A stretch of 64,000 nt of DNA from Taeniopygia guttata (taxonomy: Eukaryota; Chordata; Aves; Passeriformes; Estrildidae). Where the stretch lies: contig NC_133031.1 of assembly GCF_048771995.1 (NCBI RefSeq), positions 377,001-441,000 on the forward strand. Direction: 5' to 3'. The notes beneath the pieces were generated by a model. That model had not been told where the DNA came from. It searched no databases and worked only from the letters and a program-made list of their open reading frames with translations. This document shows, piece after piece, positions 32,413-45,190 of this stretch. The position numbers and the translations under genes are program-made. The stretch's first letter is position 1, and every line of letters begins with the position of its first letter.

Positions 32413-35143
32413 ATTTAAGAAGGCTGTGGGAGAACTGGATGGCTTGTGGGCTGAAAAAACAGGAGCTTTCCCTTTGTGTGAGAGTTACTACAAATCAGAA
32501 CGGGGTTTTTTTCAGAATTATTGTTTAAAGAGTAACAAAAATTCCCCTGAAGCACAAAGAAGAGTACTCTGGGAACCTGAAAAAAGCCACTCAATTAGAT
32601 GATAGAAAAAATATCTTATAAAGACAAAATTGCAGAAGCAGTCAATACAACACAAGCTTCGTAATTGTATTTTATGTAACTAAAGGCTGGTCTCAAGAAA
32701 CATTTTAGTTCATTACACCACCCCACAATGGGCCCAGTGCTGATGCTGGATTAACTGTCCCCGGTGAGTGGCTGAGCTCACGTCTCCCTGCCTACCTGGA
32801 GCTCGACTCTGCTCTGCCTCTGGGGTTATGATCTCATCTCTGAAGTGCTGCAAACACAGCTGAGCTCCACACTGCTCCCACTGTAGGTCCCACTTCTGGA
32901 AACGTGGAGCTGGGGATCTGGGCCACGCAGCACAGAATCTCTGCAGGAGATGGAGGAGGTGAGACACCCCCGTGCCACTCTTTCTCCCCACAGATGTTCA
33001 CCACAGCTATCTTCAAAGGCCATGGACTTCCAAAGAGCTGCTCGCCTGGCTGTGCGTATATGGAGCCTGTATTTTTCCTTCTTCTTCTCCAGGTGGGAAC
33101 TGAAAAGCTTGCACCTATAAAGAAGCACCCATCATTGTCCTGACATCAGTTTGAGGTGGGCTAGTAGGTATTTCCAAGGGTCTCAGCTGTTTGCAGGTGA
33201 GAAGTCATTTTTTCTTGCACAAGCTTTCTTCTTACATGGGCTTTTGGCTGCTTGTCACGTATGAGGCTGTGCTGGCAGGCAAGAGGAGACCCAACTGAAT
33301 ATTTCTGTCACACCAAGTGTTTGGATTTGTTTCAGGGTGGCTCACTCTGTGCAGAGATGCCTGCTTCCAGCTTTGTGCACTCTGGCACGTGTTTCCTAAT
33401 GGACCAGGACTTCTCGCTCAGCCCAGCTGACAAGGAGCATCTCTGTCACCACAGCTGACACACGCCTGCTTTGTTAAATGACATAAGGTGCTGCAGTGCA
33501 AGGCACAAGTTCTCCCATGCTTTCAGCTAAACAATTTACTGCTGTGCTGCATATACCCTTTGGTCCAGCAAGGGAGGACCCAGAGCTGGTCAGTGTCCCA
33601 GTGGCCAGCTCTGTCCCCCTTGACACTGCAAGGAGCAGTGGAAACAAAGTGACATGTTGACCTAATGTCCTACCTGTAGGGCATTCATACCTACCCTGCC
33701 TGACAGCTCCCAAACTGCCTGCTGAGGTTCAGCCCCATGAGGCATTTTCTGCTCTGCTACATCCCAGCTTCTCCAGTCCTCCTGCCTCTGCACCATCCTG
33801 GGTGTAGGCAAAGCCAGGGCTTTGGAATGTGTGTTTCTGGCTGCAAACTGAGGTCTTTTCTGCACATCAAATGCTCATCAGCGACTGAGAACACAACCAA
33901 GGAGGTTGTGGAGGAGAGGAGGAAGCCACACTTGATCCCACAGAAACCAAAAACCTAATTTCACACCGAAGGAAATTAGCCAGCACGCATTTGGTTAGGG
34001 TGGCTGTGCTACTTTGTAAAACGTGACCTTTTAATAAGCTGGAGTGGTGGATCTGAGTTTCAGCTAGTCCACACTGGCAAAATAAAACCACCAGCAGTTA
34101 AATATCATCAGGAGAGGGAAGATGGGGTGAAGTGGCCCTCAAAACCATCTCTGTGCACTTCCAAGTCCTGTTTTGCACGATGGGATCATGTCCCTGACTT
34201 CATGCCATCACACTCAGCTCCCTCCTGAAGCCAGCAGGATGCTGCAGCATCCTTGGCTGGGCAGTGCTGACTCAGGCACAGGGTCCTGTGCCTGCTCCCT
34301 GGCACTGCTGTCCCCCAGATATTTCATCACTAGATATAAAAATCCCCGAGTCAGGCGCTTGTGGCTGTGCTCCCTGCAAGGGGAAGCAGTAAAAGGCTGA
34401 TTTATGCTCTGAACCACAAAAGCCTTTTATTGCTGCTTTTTTATTTGAATGTAACTCTCTTGCCCTTAAATGTGTACTCCCTTTCTAACAGTCTTGTGGA
34501 AGTGGCAGGGCTCTCCACGGGTTAAAGGCAGTATTTTTCAAGAGGATCAAGTTGTCCACCAGGTCCCCGAAGCCCCTCTAGCCCTGGCACAGCCAGTCCT
34601 CCTGTCAGCAAGGGAGGAGAGCAGCAGTAAGCTATGTGCTGCCGGCATGGTCCACCACATACCCCCAGCCCTCAGCTTCCTGGGGTTGTTGGAGAGTTAT
34701 TCCATCACTTGGAGTATTCCCGACAGTCTTGGGCACTGCTGCTCCTTCAGGGGAGAATAAAACCCCAAGCTGATCTAACAGCAACAGGGATTTAGGAATC
34801 TGACTCCAGGCAGCATATACATTTAAAGAATTATTTCTTAATTTTTATTAATTACTATTAGTCATTTATGGCCCCTTTAAATTCAACTTCTCAAGAAAAA
34901 TATTGCTTTAGGAAAAAAAAAACAAACCTGTCATTAAATGAACAATTAGCAAAAGCTACAGCTCCACCATAAAAGAGAAATACTGGAGTAGGGGGGAGGA
35001 ATATTTCAAATTGACTGGGAGATGCAAGTTGTTGAATGGATGGAACGCCAGCCGAGATCCTAAGGAAAGGGTGATGCTGGAGAGGGGCAAAAGTACACAG
35101 TGTGGCATTGCTAGGTTCATTGTCAGGCCTGCTGTTAATTACG
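32413..35143. other. Gene-free stretch
   Basis: No exon with convincing splice context. Composition is mixed. Short open frames at 32.7-34.8 kb lack any family signature. Confidence 0.45.
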
Positions 35144-35518
35144 TGAACCCAGGGTCCTCATGAAACAGGAAAGCTGGACAGGACAGAACGCACGTCAAAC
35201 CAATATGATTAATGCAACGTTCTCTGTTTATTCGAGAGCAGATGGCAGCTTATATACACTTTTATACAGTTTACAGTTTACAAAGGCACATTCATTGGCA
35301 AGCGAACATTGTGTGTCTTTTTCTTAAGGTGACCTAAACCTCACACTATAAACCTATACTACTTCACACCCAGACAGCCCAGTGCTTCCCATCACACCTT
35401 AATACAATTTCTAACTGCGCCACAAGCTCTTAATTTCTAACTGCGCCAGAGGCTGGAAAGCCTCACAAGGCCCAGATCTGAGGCCTAGGCTGGAGTAGCT
35501 CAAATCTCATTCCAAACA
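35144..35518 (-). mobile_element. Solo-type ERV LTR
   Basis: Reverse-oriented 375-bp block: on the minus strand it starts TGTTTGGAATGAG and ends GGGTTCA, with a minus-strand AATAAA inside ('ctgtttattcg' near 35226) and a TATA-like 'tatatac' stretch upstream of it. 'taatttctaactgcgcca' occurs twice (about 35408 and 35431), a small internal duplication. No exact target-site duplication was seen. Fossil with no coding part. Confidence 0.55.
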
Positions 35519-37900
35519 TAAATCATGCCCTCTCTCCCTCAGAGATGCTGCAACAATTAGGTGCTTTATTAATGATTTGGAAGCAATAAGAATTAATTGC
35601 ATCAGAAAATGATGGTACATTGGGAAGAGCTGAAAGCAGAGGTGAGAGCAGAAGCAAGAACAGCGAGAGAGGCAGGGAGGGCTGAGGGGTGTAAGAGGGA
35701 TTTGATTTCATTCAGGCTCTGGGGGCTTTTCTACAGTTTCCCCTAGTAAAAGAGCACCAATAATGTCTGTGGACAAGGAAGGGGCCCAAAGAGGTCAGAC
35801 AGGAGGGTTTGGTTTGAAGCAGGAACCATAGAGACCCTTCCTGTCCCGCTCAAGAGAGGAACAGAGACTTGCCTGAGGTGTGAGGCAGGCAGAGTCCCTG
35901 CGCAACAAAACTGATCAGCGTGGAGGGGCAGCTGACTTCAGAAGATCCCAGACTGTATAGCAGGGCGTGTTTAAAAGAAAACACTAAACAGACAATACAT
36001 TGTTCTGCCTGCTTTGCAGCCTAACTGAAGGAAGGGGGAAAACAAAGCCCAGATTAATGTAGAAATTGCATTTAATGATCATCTTGAGAAGCCATAGGAC
36101 AAAATCAAGGGAGTGAGCTGCCCCAAGCTGTTAAGGAGGAAACCTCTGCCCACTGGATGCCAGTGTTGCCCAACATTAAATCACATGGAGAAAACTCCTC
36201 TGGCAAGAGAATATTTGGTGCTTAAAGACACCCAGCCCTCCAGCTACCCAAACACCACCACATTCAAAAGCGCACTTGCAACTTACTTGGTGGCACAGTT
36301 ACATCTATTTGCAACTCATCATTCTGGAGGTAGGCAAAGGTGACAAAGCCAAGGACGAAGCACTGTGTAAAATTTTACTTTTACTGAGCGGACCCTAAAG
36401 AAGCCCAAGCAGAGCTTTATTTTGTGGCTCCTCGGGCTGACAGTCTCCATTAACCATCGGTTAATACTGCAGCGTCAGAGCAAACCCAGAGTCGCAGCCC
36501 TGTGCTGTTAGAAAGTGTCCTTCATCCCAGCAAGAGACCTTGGGGTGAGAACATTTTGCATGAAGAACCACTGGTGTAAGAGCTGAGCCTCTCAGCTCTG
36601 CATTGCAGTCAGCGTGTCGTGTGCCATCCCTCCACGCCACAAATTAATCTACAATTTCTCAGCTGGGAGCCTTTGGAAGCCACATACTAATATGCTTATA
36701 TGGGAAGAGAGACCATACGAGGTTCAAATAAAGAGCTCATGTAATAAATAAACATGAGGTCAGTATGGGAACAGCAATAATCGCTTTGTATGACAAGATT
36801 TGCGTAGCAAACATTCGTGATTAATGTACAGCCGGTGTCAGGTAAGGAGCCTTCACTATCATTGTTCCGTCTGCACCTTCCAATCTAGAAGGTACAGCAA
36901 CTCCAGCCAGAGCAATTAGTCACTGTTTACTGAGAGGCAGATCAAGCAAAATTTTTCTAGTTCAATATTTGAGTGAGTTTTCGCCTCAGAGCCTCTCGCT
37001 GGATCCATTTCTGCGCCAGGCAGGGATCACACTTCTTTCCTGGGGGTGGCAAGGAGGGATGATCAGCAGTGCTGCTAATCTGCTCAGCAAGGGCACGGGC
37101 TGGCTCCCAGCCTCTCCTGCTGGCCTCTCCCAGGTGGTGTTCTCAGGGAAAACCTAAGAAAGAGGCTGAAGACCCTGCATGTCAGGGCTCTGCTTCCTGG
37201 CTGCCTTTTCTTTCACCTGCCTCTGCCTGCCAGTTTCACGGCCCCTTGGCCACCGCTGATGCAGGCAGTGGGATGCAGCACCGAGGGCAACAACACCTCC
37301 TTCTTTACAGCCTCCTTTCTGCAAAGCTTGCCTAATAAGTTCCAGCTAAACTTCCAGCTCTTTGGCCAAAGAGCAATAATCCCACTTGAAATACTATCTT
37401 GATTTGGGGATATTTTTCTTTTTTTTAAAGGCATGCAAGCCTCTGGCTTCCCTGGAAAGGAGGCAGTTTGGCTGGAGGGACTGGGGTTATTCCTCTGAGG
37501 GTAATTCCTATGGGAAAACCATTCCATTGTAGCTGGTTGGAGGCAAGGAACTTGCTGCTGCAGTCTTCCACCTTAACTGCTTGGGGGTGCCAGGTAGAGC
37601 TGTTAGCATCACTGAGAAGTCACTCCAGGAAGTACTGCACAGAACAGCTGGACAGGCATAAGGAGAGTTCCTTCATGTTGGTGAGATCCAGAAGGGCTTG
37701 ATCGGGGTAAGCAGGCCTCAAAACCTGGGGCATGCATTTTGGGGACATGAAGGGAAGATCTGAAGGTGTTTTTCTCTTGTGCACTCACAGAATTCAGTTA
37801 TGACTGAGGATGCCAATCAACTCCTCAAGAGTGATAAATGGCAGCTGCTTTCTCCCACCTGTGATGAGATGTTGAGATTTTCAGTCTGTGTCTTTCCAAG
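35519..37900. other. Gene-free stretch with possible conserved non-coding DNA
   Basis: At about 36640-36950 the sequence is unusually complex and free of repeats ('catactaatatgcttatatg', 'cgtgattaatgtacagccgg'), with homeodomain-like TAAT cores, in the style of vertebrate conserved non-coding elements. This is an impression from sequence texture only. Confidence 0.3.
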
Positions 37901-38269
37901 ACAAGTCTTGATGAGACACTGTTCCCCAGGATCTGTTAGGGGGGATGTCTGTGTTGGCATTTCACCCTTGTGCTGGGGTGGCTGGTGGTGAGGGGGTGTA
38001 CTGGGCTGATGCTTGCAGGATCCTGGCACTGCAGCTGTCCCCAGAGCATCCAGGAGGTGCCACCAGGCTGGTCGGGGACATCAGGATGGGGAGTGCATTG
38101 GTGGGAGATGCCATTACACCTCTGTGCCCCTCAGAGCTGCAGGCAGGCTGGAAAACGTGGCTCTCATCAGCTACTTCAGTGCCAAGTCCACCCAGCAGCA
38201 CAGTGAAGAGTGATCTCCGAGTTGCTGCCGGCCCGCCCTACTGCCCTGAAAACCTCTCTCCCTCCTTTG

Positions 38270-38551
38270 CAGCCCTTCCACCCTAAAGGTCCCCACCCAC
38301 CTGGGCTGGGCGCTGGGAAGCCCTGCACTCACCTTGGTGCTGAGAGCGCAGCTGGGGCGCTCTGGGCCATGTGCACCACGGCAAGGCTGGGTGAGCCCTC
38401 CGGAGCCGCCGGCGGTGCCTCGCCCATGAAGAGGAAGAAGGGCAGAAGCACGCGCCAGGAGGACCTGAAGAGGACGCTCTTCCCAAAGCGCTTCCCCCTC
38501 CTGTCCTGGAGCCTGGAGCGTGCCCTCATGGACCTGCGGAGCGCGCAGTGA
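38270..38551 (+). CDS. Possible terminal coding exon, unknown gene
   Basis: An acceptor-like 'tcctttgcag' at 38263-38272 opens a frame to a stop at 38549-38551. The last 60 residues look protein-like: a basic cluster (MKRKKGRSTRQEDLKR) followed by an amphipathic end (LLSWSLERALMDLRSAQ). The stretch is CpG-richer than its surroundings. No family was recognised and no upstream exon could be linked, so it may be a chance frame. Confidence 0.28.
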   Translation, partial: QPFHPKGPHPPGLGAGKPCTHLGAESAAGALWAMCTTARLGEPSGAAGGASPMKRKKGRSTRQEDLKRTLFPKRFPLLSWSLERALMDLRSAQ

Positions 38552-39679
38552 GGCCTTTGGATGGGATATGGAAGAGCATCGTGGTGCTGGGCCCCCAGGT
38601 TGACGTGGGAGAGCTCCCTTGGATGGAATGTTGGGGTGGGTGGCGGTGACGGCACTGGGCCATGGGGACACGAGGGTCCCAAACTGAGCAGGACGGGCCA
38701 GGCATCCCCATTTCCCCATTGTTCCTGAATTCCAGAGCCTGGGAGATTTGACTTTTGGCTTTTGCGAGCTGGAGTGAGGAGCCCTTCCCCTCAGGAATTC
38801 ATCCCTCCTGCCATCCCTCCTGCACTGCTGAGGATCACCCTGGTTGTTTTTCAAGCAATATCCTTAATAATTTATTTTTTTTTTTAATATACCCAGTCTC
38901 CTTTTTTATGCTGTGAAGTCAAGGATCAGGGAGATCTCAGTCCTGGGAATTGGGGTTGCTCAGCTGTTCCCCATCTTTAGGGCCTTGTGCTGCCAGCTTC
39001 TCCTGGGAATGCTGCCATGCAGCAGGAGAATCTCCCTGGAAGTGCCTTGCCCTTGCCCTGCTCACTCTGTCCTCAAACCCAATTGATCCCCTTTGCAAGC
39101 CCTGTGGATTTGATGCTCCCAACTCCCTCCTTTTCCTCCTTTTTTGTCCTGATGGGAAGTGAAAGGGACAGGAGGGGAATGGTGACTCTCAAAAGCTGCC
39201 AGACCTTCAGCTGCATGTCATAAACCCATTCCTTTCTCTATAATTCACACCATGCTGCTTTTCATTCCTCATCCTTTTTAGTGTGAGTAGTTACTCCTTT
39301 TTCCCACTTTAATACAATTGTACCACACTTCTCCTTTTCCATATCCCAGGAAGCTGCTCACCCATTACATGGCATTAAATGGAGTAATTGCAAGATTAGG
39401 TTCCTTTGGCCAGGCCATTCAAAAAATGCCATTACAGAGGAACTGCAGGAGAGCGCCTGGAAAATCAAGCCTTGAGGGTGAAAGCTCTGCAGGCATATTT
39501 TTATTGCTATTGACCACCCCAGGGCCTCTGGGAGAAGAGAGCCAAGAGCATTTCTGGGGTTTTTGTCCTCTGGGGAGAGAGCGAAGGCAGGAGTGGCTCC
39601 ATGTGGGGTGGGTGGGATCAGCTGGGATCTAGGTTGTTGTCTTCACTGAGAATTAAAAATAAACATTGTCAGCCCTGGG

Positions 39680-39835
39680 AGGCAGAGCTGGAGTGCTTGT
39701 CCAGCTCCTTGGGACAGCAGGGCCAGGGAGCTCCTGGGGAGCTGTGGAGCTGAGGAAGGGCCTGGAGCAGGAATGGCTGAGGGAGCTGGGGCTGAGGAGA
39801 TGCTGAGAGGGGCCCTCAGGCCTGGGTGACCCTGT
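39680..39835 (+). mobile_element. Possible CR1 LINE fragment
   Basis: The stretch 'ggagcaggaatggctgaggg' followed by 'agctggggctgaggag' and 'gaggggccctcaggcc' resembles the part of CR1 upstream of its 3' end. It is diverged and short. Confidence 0.35.
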
Positions 39836-39837
39836 TG

Positions 39838-39900
39838 TGACCCTGAATGTCCCTGGGTGTCCCTGAGTGTCCCTGTCCATCCCTGTCCGTCCCTGTGTGC
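39838..39900. repeat. Short TGTCCCTG-type minisatellite
   Basis: Repeated 'tgtccctg' and 'gtccatccctgtccgtccct' units of about 10 bp, imperfect. Confidence 0.7.
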
Positions 39901-41340
39901 AGGAGGGCAGAGCAGCCCCAGGCCCTGCTACAGGCCCAGCAATGGCCCCAGAGCCCCTGGCAGGGCTGAGCCCGGCAATTCCCTGCCCAGGAGGCAGAAC
40001 TTCCCTGTGGGCACTGGAGCAGAGCCCAGAGAGGCTGTGGGTCCTCCCTGGCTGGGGATATTCCAGAGCCCTGTGCACACCCCGCTGTGCCCTGTGCTCG
40101 GGATGGCCCTGGGGTGGCACCAGCTGAGCCTCTGTGCTCCCTCAGCCCTGCCCCGCTCCGGGATTCTGGGATTCATCCCCCCACATGAGTTTTTTGGGTG
40201 ACCCCCGGGTGAAGGTGTTCCCGAGCTCTCTCTGGGTTTCATTCAGCAGGAAATCATTTTGCCACATTCTCCAGTGGTGTCACCGAGGCTGTCACTTGCC
40301 GGGTCACAGATGGCTCCTGACTGTCCTTGCTCCCTCTCTGGGCTGGGGATGGAAAGTTCCTGGGTGAGCTGAAGGGAAGGATCCCTCTCTGTGCCATCAG
40401 CAGGTGCTGGCCGTGACCTCCCAGCACTTGGGCCTTGTCACCGTCACCCCTCTGCTTTATCCTGAGCCTCTCCTCAGGTGGAGCCCGGCTGTGGTGGCAC
40501 CCCCAGAGCGGGGAGGGACATAAAGGACAGCAGAGCCATCTGTGAGCCAGGGCAGGGCTGATAAGGAGCTGGTTTGGGAGGAGTGACTTGGAATGCTGCA
40601 TGTAAATGTGGGAGTGCAGAGTCCCAGATAAGATGTGGGCGGGTGAGATAGCAAAGGATCAGGAGGGCTGATCCCGGGAATATTTCCTGAGAGCAGCTGT
40701 GTTCAAAGCTGGCTGCAATTCACTGCCTGCTTTTCCTTGACAGGGAGGTGACCTCCCTCTGCTGCCCGCTGAGGTTTGGGGTTGATATTTGGGTAGTATT
40801 TGTCAACAGACCAGACCAAACACCGCCTTGATTTGTGTTCTAAGGCACCTGCTGTTTGTAACGGGGATTTTCATGAGAGAGGCAGCAAGGGGAGGGCGTG
40901 TAATTTAATCTCCAGGCTGTAAAAATCCATTTCTGCTTGTACTTGTTGATAATGTAACTGTGACACAGCTAATACAAAATGACCCAAATGCACTTTCACA
41001 GAGTTGTCATAATGAAGGTTGGTCTGTACCCACAGGTGCAGGATGCTGCTCACAGTTTGATGGAAAACTGGAACAACTGGGGTGTTTTTTCTCTTTTTTT
41101 TTTTTGTGTTTATGGTCCTTCAAATATTAACAACATTTTTTTTATAGCTGCCCTCTCTGCAGTACTTTCACCTGCAGTTGTCCAGGGCTCCATAAAATAA
41201 CCAATTTTTTTTAACTAAAGAAAAACTGACTGGAGGAGGAAGACCAGGTTTGGGTGAGGGTGGATTTTTTCCAAGGAATTCCAAGGGCAGAGTGGGACCT
41301 CCTGTAAAATAAACATTTTGTGTGGTCATCAGTTGCTTCA
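39901..41340. other. Gene-free stretch
   Basis: The left part is GC-rich without a supported exon. The sequence turns AT-rich after 40.8 kb, with a T run at 41091-41105. Confidence 0.4.
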
Positions 41341-41346
41341 GGAGTA

Positions 41347-41871
41347 TGTCGCTGTCGAGGCAGGACGGGAAAGAGAAGACTGACTCAGAAGACTGCTGAG
41401 AGTAAAACTCCGGTTTATTCAAAATACACCGCTCTTTTATTTACATTCTTTCCCAACTCTTTCCCAGGCTTCTGCCTGGCTAGAAACTCTCCATTTCTCT
41501 CTTTGACTGAATCTGAGACCCACGGGAGTATAGATTAAATCCTTGGAGATGTAGATGTTAGAAAAAGAACAGAAATTACCCCTTGGAACAAAACCAAACC
41601 TGTCTATGCTGGCTGGTTTTGTCTGTCTTGGTACCTGGGGTACGAGTGCCACCAGGACCTCATTTCTGGAAGGGCTGGAAATGGACAGTGAGGGGTTTGG
41701 GATGTGGGAAAATCACTGCCTGGAGAGGCTGGGGTGTGTTCTGGGAAATGCAGGCACTGGGAGAGCAAATCCTTCAGCTGACTGTCAGAGCAAGACACAC
41801 TTTTTGTGTCTCTTGGAGATCTCTTGGGTCACTTCTTCTGTCTCTCGCGTAGAAATTCTGGCCCACCTGCC
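41347..41871 (-). mobile_element. Probable reverse-oriented ERV LTR
   Basis: A minus-strand AATAAA ('ccggtttattcaaaatacac' near 41410) follows a CA-type end candidate at 41347 (TGTCGCTGTCGAGG on +). The right end is uncertain; 'ctgcca' at about 41871 is one option. Family not named. Fossil with no coding part seen. Confidence 0.38.
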
Positions 41872-43209
41872 ATAATTAAAAGTTGGGATACAAAATTAGG
41901 TGGAAGTGCAGGACGGTGTGATAGGCAGGATGAGTGTGGCTCCAGAGAAGGGAACAGGAGTGGGAGTGAGCAGGATCTCATGCCCAAAGGTGGCTGGGGT
42001 GGGTCAGAGGATGGAGGATGCGCTCCTGGAGGCAGTTTGGGTGCATGAGAAGAGGCTGAGAGTGCCCCACAGGAGAAGCATCACCATATGGGACTATAAA
42101 GTGAAGGGAAAACCCCCTCGTGATTCGTGCAAGTGAGTAAGCAATTGCTGTCCCTACCTGCCTGCAGGCAAGAGGTTTTGGTGTGAGTCTGCTGTTCCAG
42201 GCTTGGCCAAGGACACAGCCTGGGAAGCTCAGCCCAGTTTGTTTTGAAAAGCCCCACAAAACACAAGCACATGTACAGGAGGCATGGAAACTGCAGCTTG
42301 TGTTGGGAGCACAGTTGCTGGGTTTATACACTTCAGCCAGGAAGAAAGGAATTCTTGTTGAAACTTGTTCTGTCTGTTGCTCTCTATGTAAATTTCACAT
42401 ATTTTGTGGGATGCTGCATCCACAGAGTAATCAGAAGGCATGGGGGAAAAAAGAGGCAACATTTGCAGATAGTCCAGTTTCCATTTCTGCTTTGCTGCTG
42501 CACATGATTAGCACATTAAACATAACTGCTAGCGCTCATTTACAAAGACTTCCTTTGATCGTCTTCAAAATCCAAGAGAAAGAAGAGATAGGGTAGGATA
42601 AGGATTGCATTAAGTATGATAGTGTTTAGAATTTCTTCAGTCTTGAACGTTCTTTATTCAGGGACCGACATATTAAAAATTTAAATTATTCCCATTAAAA
42701 CATTGTTCCCTGGTACAGCTGTCAAGAGGAAATAGAACATAACTAGGACATTTGTGTCTGGCCAAAAGTCACCAAAATCTCCAGGCATTCCCAAGGAGAA
42801 CTCTCAAGGAAAGTGTCAGAATCCCAAATGACCTTGACATCACCTCCGAATCAATAGCTTGACATCTGATAGAGACAAGTGGAGAATGCTCAGCGATAAA
42901 GGGAGCTTGTGTGGTGCAGCAGCAGAACTCAGGCAAAGAATTAAAGGATAAGGAAAATGTCAGACTATAAAAATCAACGAGATACTGTTGCCAAAAATTA
43001 GAATTCTCACCTTGGGCTGTAGGAAAGGAGAAAAGCGGTAGAAGAGGGTAGGCAAGACTCAGAGGCTGATCCCCATCCTCTGCCTGTGATACCACTCCTG
43101 TTGTTCTGAAGCTTTTCAACAAGATGTCTAGGGACAAACTGTAAAGAGTCTAGAAAGGAGAAGGAGGAAAGGAATAAAAGATGATCAGATCTGAAAGTGA
43201 GTTTTATCC
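41872..43209. other. Gene-free stretch
   Basis: No exon, RNA gene or repeat recognised. Confidence 0.45.
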
Positions 43210-43807
43210 GGGGAAAGAAGGAAGGAAAGAAGGAAAGAAAGGGAAGGGAAAGGGAAAGGGAAAGGGAAAGGGAAAGGGAAAGGGAAAGGGAAAGGGAAAG
43301 GGAAAGGGAAAGAGAAAGAGAAAGAGAAAGAGAAAGAGAAAGAGAAAGAGAAAGAGAAAGAGAAAGAGAAAGAGAAAGAGAAAGAGAAAGAGAAAGAGAA
43401 AAGAACAACAGAGAAAGAGAGAGAAGGAAGGAAGGAAGGAAGGAAGGAAGGAAGGAAGGAAGGAAGGAAGGAAGGAAGGAAGGAAGGAAGGAAGGAAGGA
43501 AGGAAGGAAGGAAGGAAGGAAGGAAGGAAGGAAGGAAGGAAGGAAGGAAGGAAGGAAGGAAGGAAGGAAGGAAGGAAGGAAGGAAGGAAGGAAGGAAGGA
43601 AGGAAGGAAGGAAGGAAGGAAGGGAGGGAGGGAGGGAGGGAGGGAGGGAGGGAGGGAGGGAGGGAGGGAGGGAGGGAGGGAGGGAGGGAGGGAGGGAGGG
43701 AGGGAGGGAGGGAGGGAGGGAGGGAGGGAGGGAGGGAGGGAGGGAGGGAGGGAGGGAGGGAGGGAGGGAGGGAGGGAGGGAGGGAGGGAGGGAGGGAGGG
43801 AGGGAGG
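43210..43807. repeat. 600-bp homopurine compound microsatellite
   Basis: Almost pure purine on the + strand, in ordered blocks: GAAG/AAAG mix (43216-43240), GGGAAA (about 43241-43308), GAGAAA (about 43309-43400), a short break with 'aacaaca' (43403-43410), GAAG (about 43425-43620) and GGGA (about 43621-43807). Open frames such as KEGRKEGR and REGGREGG are by-products. Confidence 0.98.
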
Positions 43808-44928
43808 CTTCAGTACCTGCCGGGCTTTCTGAGCCACTCACCAGCATTCCCAGTATGTTTGCAGGTACTCCAGGGAAGCTCCTTCTCATCTGCAAAGCAG
43901 AATTGCAGCCTAAGCCACTTTTCCCATCCTGTAATTCCCCTCTTTAGCCACAGACTGGGGAGAAGTGGCAAACTGCAAACGGCTTGATTACCCAAACTTG
44001 GGTGATCCCTGTCCAAGGAAGCAGGAAGGAAAACTGAAAATATTCCTGCAGTTGGGCAAGTTGGAGCCAAACAGCACTGTAAGAATGTGTGTGATTAGAT
44101 CAGGACCAGTTGCTGTGTGTGAGCTCTCTCCCTGTTAGCACATCTACCAGCTCATCAATGTCCATGGAAGCAAAAGGCTGCATCTGCCTTTAACTGGGAC
44201 AGATAAACTGCAGGCAAGCCAAATTCCTAGGCATGCCTGCACATGTCTGTGCAGAGCTATAGTCGCTCTTGGTGATCTCATTTAAACATAGTCAAAATTA
44301 TTAAAAGATGCTGCTATATGGATATGACAATTCGTGCAAATAAAATTGTCATATATTTTATCGTTATGTACTGTTAAGATACTCTTCTAAGAAGTTTTTA
44401 AAAACACACAAACCAGCAACAGGGATTGCAACACAATGTTGAAACCACCTGGACAAAGGAGGGAGGACTCCATTCACAAGCAATTGAACATGATGCACAA
44501 GAGTAGATGGGCAGCTGGCAGGAGGTTTGTTTATGACTCCAGTGGTGTCTGGACTTGCTCTGCTGTTTGTGTCTCCAAGGTCTGACTCAAACCCAGTTCA
44601 AGCCAGAGGAAAGAATCCCAGCAGTTTAGCAGATATAAAGCTGCAACTCTGGAAAGGATAAACTTTTGGTAACACATCCTTTCATAAGTCTCTCTTCTTT
44701 CTGACGTGCTGGTGACTCTCCTCAAGCTGGGGTTTGCTGGTGGTTATTGGGGCATGCACAAACACATTTCATCCTGCTGCTGCTACCCACATGCGCTGCA
44801 CCATTGCAAGAGATTCTGGCACCAGTGCTGTACCCTCTGCACACCCCAGATAAATGCTCTTCCCTCCTCTTGGGCAGTGCCTGGACCTCTTGGGCCTCCA
44901 TTTGCTGCCCTTTTGCCTTTGCTTTGAG
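43808..44928. other. Gene-free stretch
   Basis: Nothing recognised. AT-rich around 44.3 kb. Confidence 0.45.
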
Positions 44929-45029
44929 ATCACAGAATGGTTTGGGTTGGATTGGGCCTCCAAGCCCACTGCCTTCCATGGGCAGGGACACCTCCTACCA
45001 GCCCAGGTCGATCCAAGCCCCATCCAGCC
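44929..45029 (-). mobile_element. CR1 LINE 3' end fragment
   Basis: 'atcacagaatggtttgggtt', 'gggcctccaagcccactgcc', 'tgggcagggacacctcctac' and 'gatccaagccccatccag' are the reverse complement of the bird CR1 3' end. Heavily 5'-truncated. Confidence 0.85.
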
Positions 45030-45040
45030 ATGTGGCTCTA

Positions 45041-45190
45041 CCTCTGTCTTTATCTCTATCTCTACCTCTTTCTCTATCTCTATCTCTATCTCTATCTCTA
45101 TCTCTATCTCTATCTCTATCTCTATCTCTATCTCTATCTCTATCTCTATCTCTATCTCTATCTATCTCTGTCTCTAATCTCTATCTCTGA
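45041..45190. repeat. (TCTATC)n hexamer array
   Basis: About 20 tandem copies of TCTATC/TATCTC with a few degenerate units at each edge. It lies at the truncated side of the CR1 fragment, not at its 3' end. Confidence 0.95.

Noticed and set aside
34173-34760. Possible coding exons in overlapping frames
   Set aside because: No matching acceptor/donor pairs, no family motif, and the frames are no longer than expected by chance.
43181-43987. Long open frames on both strands (up to 276 codons)
   Set aside because: They are translations of the purine microsatellite (KEGRKEGR, REGGREGG, PSLPPSLP) with no start or splice context.
45041-45190. Telomere-like repeat
   Set aside because: The unit is TCTATC, not TTAGGG/CCCTAA.
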